Below, piece by piece: positions 62,353 through 64,000 of a stretch of DNA of 64,000 bases (the stretch's first letter is position 1; every line of letters begins with the position of its first letter). Source of the DNA: Pseudacidovorax sp. RU35E (GTDB lineage: Bacteria; Pseudomonadota; Gammaproteobacteria; Burkholderiales; Burkholderiaceae_C); the NCBI RefSeq assembly GCF_900156165.1, contig NZ_FTMY01000002.1, positions 248,001 to 312,000 on the forward strand, read 5' to 3'. The notes under the pieces are model-generated. The model made no database searches, was not told the origin of the DNA, and saw only the letters and a program-made list of their open reading frames with translations. The position numbers and the translations under genes are program-made.

Positions 62353-64000
62353 ATGGAAATCTCCAAGGCTGAGAGCGCCGCCGTCGCGGCTGGCCAACCT
62401 CAAGAACTCATGGGCTCTGAAGTGCTGATCAAGGCACTGCAGGCCGAAGGCGTGAAGTACATCTGGGGCTATCCCGGTGGCGCCGTTCTTTACATCTACG
62501 ACGCGCTCTACAAGCAGGACACCATTCAGCACGTGCTGGTGCGTCACGAGCAGGCCGCCGTGCATGCCGCTGACGGCTATGCCCGCGCCACTGGTGACGT
62601 GGGCGTCGCGCTGGTCACGTCCGGCCCCGGCCTGACGAATGCCGTCACCGGCATTGCCACGGCGTACATGGATTCGATCCCCATGGTGATCGTCGCTGGC
62701 CAAGTGCCGACGGCCGCCATCGGCCTGGACGCCTTCCAGGAATGCGACACCGTCGGCATCACCCGGCCGATCGTGAAGCACAACTTCCTGGTCAAGGATC
62801 CCAAGGATCTGGCAGCGACCATGAAGAAGGCCTTCCACATCGCGCGCAGCGGCCGCCCCGGCCCGGTGGTGGTGGACGTGCCCAAGGACGTGTCCTTCAA
62901 GAAGGTCGCCTACCACGGCTACCCGGACAAGATTGAGATGCGCTCGTACAACCCCGTGCGCAAGGGTCACGGCGGTCAGATCCGCAAGGCGCTGCAACTG
63001 CTGCTGACGGCGAAGCGCCCTTACATCTACACCGGCGGCGGTGTGCTGCTGGGCAATGCCACCAACGAACTGCGTACGCTGGTGGACATGCTGGGCTATC
63101 CGGTCACCAACACGCTGATGGGCCTGGGCGCCTATCCGGCGAGCGACCGCAAGTTCCTGGGCATGCTTGGCATGCACGGCACCATCGAAGCCAACAACGC
63201 GATGCAGAACTGCGACGTGCTGCTGGCCGTCGGAGCGCGCTTCGACGACCGCGTGATCGGCAACCCCAAGCACTTCGCGCAGAACGAACGCAAGATCATC
63301 CACATCGACATCGACCCGTCCAGCATCTCCAAGCGGGTGAAGGTGGATGTGCCGATCGTCGGCGACGTCAAGGACGTGCTGACCGAGCTGATTTCGATGA
63401 TCCGCGAGAGCGGCACCAAGCCCGACGGCGGTGCGTTGGCGGATTGGTGGAAGACGATCGAGACCTGGCGCAGCCGCGACTGCCTGAAGTACGACCGCGA
63501 CAACAAGGATGTAATCAAGCCCCAGTACGTCGTCGAGACGCTGTGGAACATGACCAAGGACGTCGAGGCCTATGTGTGCTCCGACGTCGGCCAGCATCAG
63601 ATGTGGGCCGCGCAGTACTACCGTTTCGACGAGCCGCGCCGCTGGATCAATTCCGGCGGCCTGGGCACGATGGGCGTGGGCATTCCCTACGCCATGGGCA
63701 TCAAGCTGGCCAAGCCGGAGGCGGAGGTCTTCACCATCACCGGTGAAGGCTCGGTGCAGATGTGCATCCAGGAGCTGTCGACCTGCCTGCAGTACAACAC
63801 GCCGATCAAGATCTGCTCGCTGAACAACCGCTACCTGGGCATGGTGCGCCAGTGGCAGGAGATCGAATACTCCGGCCGCTACAGCCACAGCTACATGGAC
63901 GCGCTGCCCAACTTCGTGAAGCTCGCCGAGGCCTACGGCCACGTCGGCATGCTGATCGAGCGGCCGCAGGACGTCGAACCCGCGCTGCGTGAGGCCCGCA
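62353..64000 (+). CDS. ilvB: Acetolactate synthase large subunit (C-terminus beyond the window)
   Basis: Codons 1-549 are in the window and the frame is still open at the edge. It begins MEISKAESAAVAAG. The TPP-binding Glu is in VRHEQAAVHAADGYARATGD, a central FAD/domain II is present (YIYTGGGVLLGN; IIHIDIDPSSISKRVKVDVP), and the TPP/Mg motif TGEGSVQMCIQELSTCLQ ends in NNRYLGMVRQWQ. It makes acetolactate and acetohydroxybutyrate for Val, Leu and Ile. It is divergent from the sigma-factor unit. The small subunit should follow outside the window. Confidence 0.96.
   Translation, partial: MEISKAESAAVAAGQPQELMGSEVLIKALQAEGVKYIWGYPGGAVLYIYDALYKQDTIQHVLVRHEQAAVHAADGYARATGDVGVALVTSGPGLTNAVTGIATAYMDSIPMVIVAGQVPTAAIGLDAFQECDTVGITRPIVKHNFLVKDPKDLAATMKKAFHIARSGRPGPVVVDVPKDVSFKKVAYHGYPDKIEMRSYNPVRKGHGGQIRKALQLLLTAKRPYIYTGGGVLLGNATNELRTLVDMLGYPVTNTLMGLGAYPASDRKFLGMLGMHGTIEANNAMQNCDVLLAVGARFDDRVIGNPKHFAQNERKIIHIDIDPSSISKRVKVDVPIVGDVKDVLTELISMIRESGTKPDGGALADWWKTIETWRSRDCLKYDRDNKDVIKPQYVVETLWNMTKDVEAYVCSDVGQHQMWAAQYYRFDEPRRWINSGGLGTMGVGIPYAMGIKLAKPEAEVFTITGEGSVQMCIQELSTCLQYNTPIKICSLNNRYLGMVRQWQEIEYSGRYSHSYMDALPNFVKLAEAYGHVGMLIERPQDVEPALREAR

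Noticed and set aside
62259-62372. Small open frame before ilvB as an attenuator leader peptide
   Set aside because: It overlaps the ilvB start, lacks a run of Ile/Leu/Val codons and has no clear ribosome site.

Overview
The window is a GC-rich (about 70% by eye) chromosomal segment of a flagellated betaproteobacterium. It is most likely Burkholderiales, probably close to Comamonadaceae. This rests on gene content: an FlhDC-type master regulator with FlgM/FlgN/FliA, bifunctional FlgJ, a short flagellin, DUF3619 and DUF3106 proteins, and a beta-type small SRP RNA beside dnaX. No species can be named from the sequence alone. No mobile element, CRISPR array, tRNA or rRNA was seen.

Region 1 (1-35873) is an almost complete flagellar locus. 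flgL (cut by the left edge) through flgB run leftward. flgA-flgM-flgN run rightward. fliA-flhF-flhA-flhB, motB-motA and flhC-flhD run leftward. fliC-fliD-fliS-fliT run rightward, fliE leftward, and fliF through fliR rightward. Rod, hook, rings, export gate, C-ring, filament, stator, chaperones and the regulators FlhDC, FliA and FlgM are all present. Absent are a chemotaxis block, normally near motAB/flhB in related genomes, and an flhG/fleN gene after flhF. Three operon heads carry very similar inverted repeats (flgB/flgA, fliE/fliF, flhB). They have the architecture of FlhD4C2 boxes, with a -10-like hexamer 18-19 nt beyond each promoter-facing edge. A good sigma-28 promoter precedes flgM.

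Region 2 (35874-46480) holds housekeeping genes: ffs (SRP RNA, minus strand) divergent from dnaX, then ybaB, recR, a MAPEG protein and an orphan periplasmic binding protein. It continues with the mltD-gloB-methyltransferase-rnhA group also known from E. coli, and then moeA and mobA. dnaX contains an A9 tract followed at once by stops in both other frames, which suggests a programmed short gamma product.

Region 3 (46473-58173) is mixed metabolism: moaA, a ZIP metal transporter, an aldehyde dehydrogenase, a small CxxC protein, and a metal-dependent-hydrolase-like gene divergent from a TetR regulator with two palindromic operators. It also holds a proton-pumping pyrophosphatase divergent from the soluble pyrophosphatase, a YitT protein, a FemAB-like protein and an EamA transporter.

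Region 4 (58324-64000) has glnB. A leftward six-gene unit follows: ECF-like sigma factor, DUF3619, DUF3106, RDD, dgkA, LOG. The first three look like a sigma / membrane anti-sigma / secreted-sensor system. ilvB (acetolactate synthase, cut by the right edge) is divergent from it.
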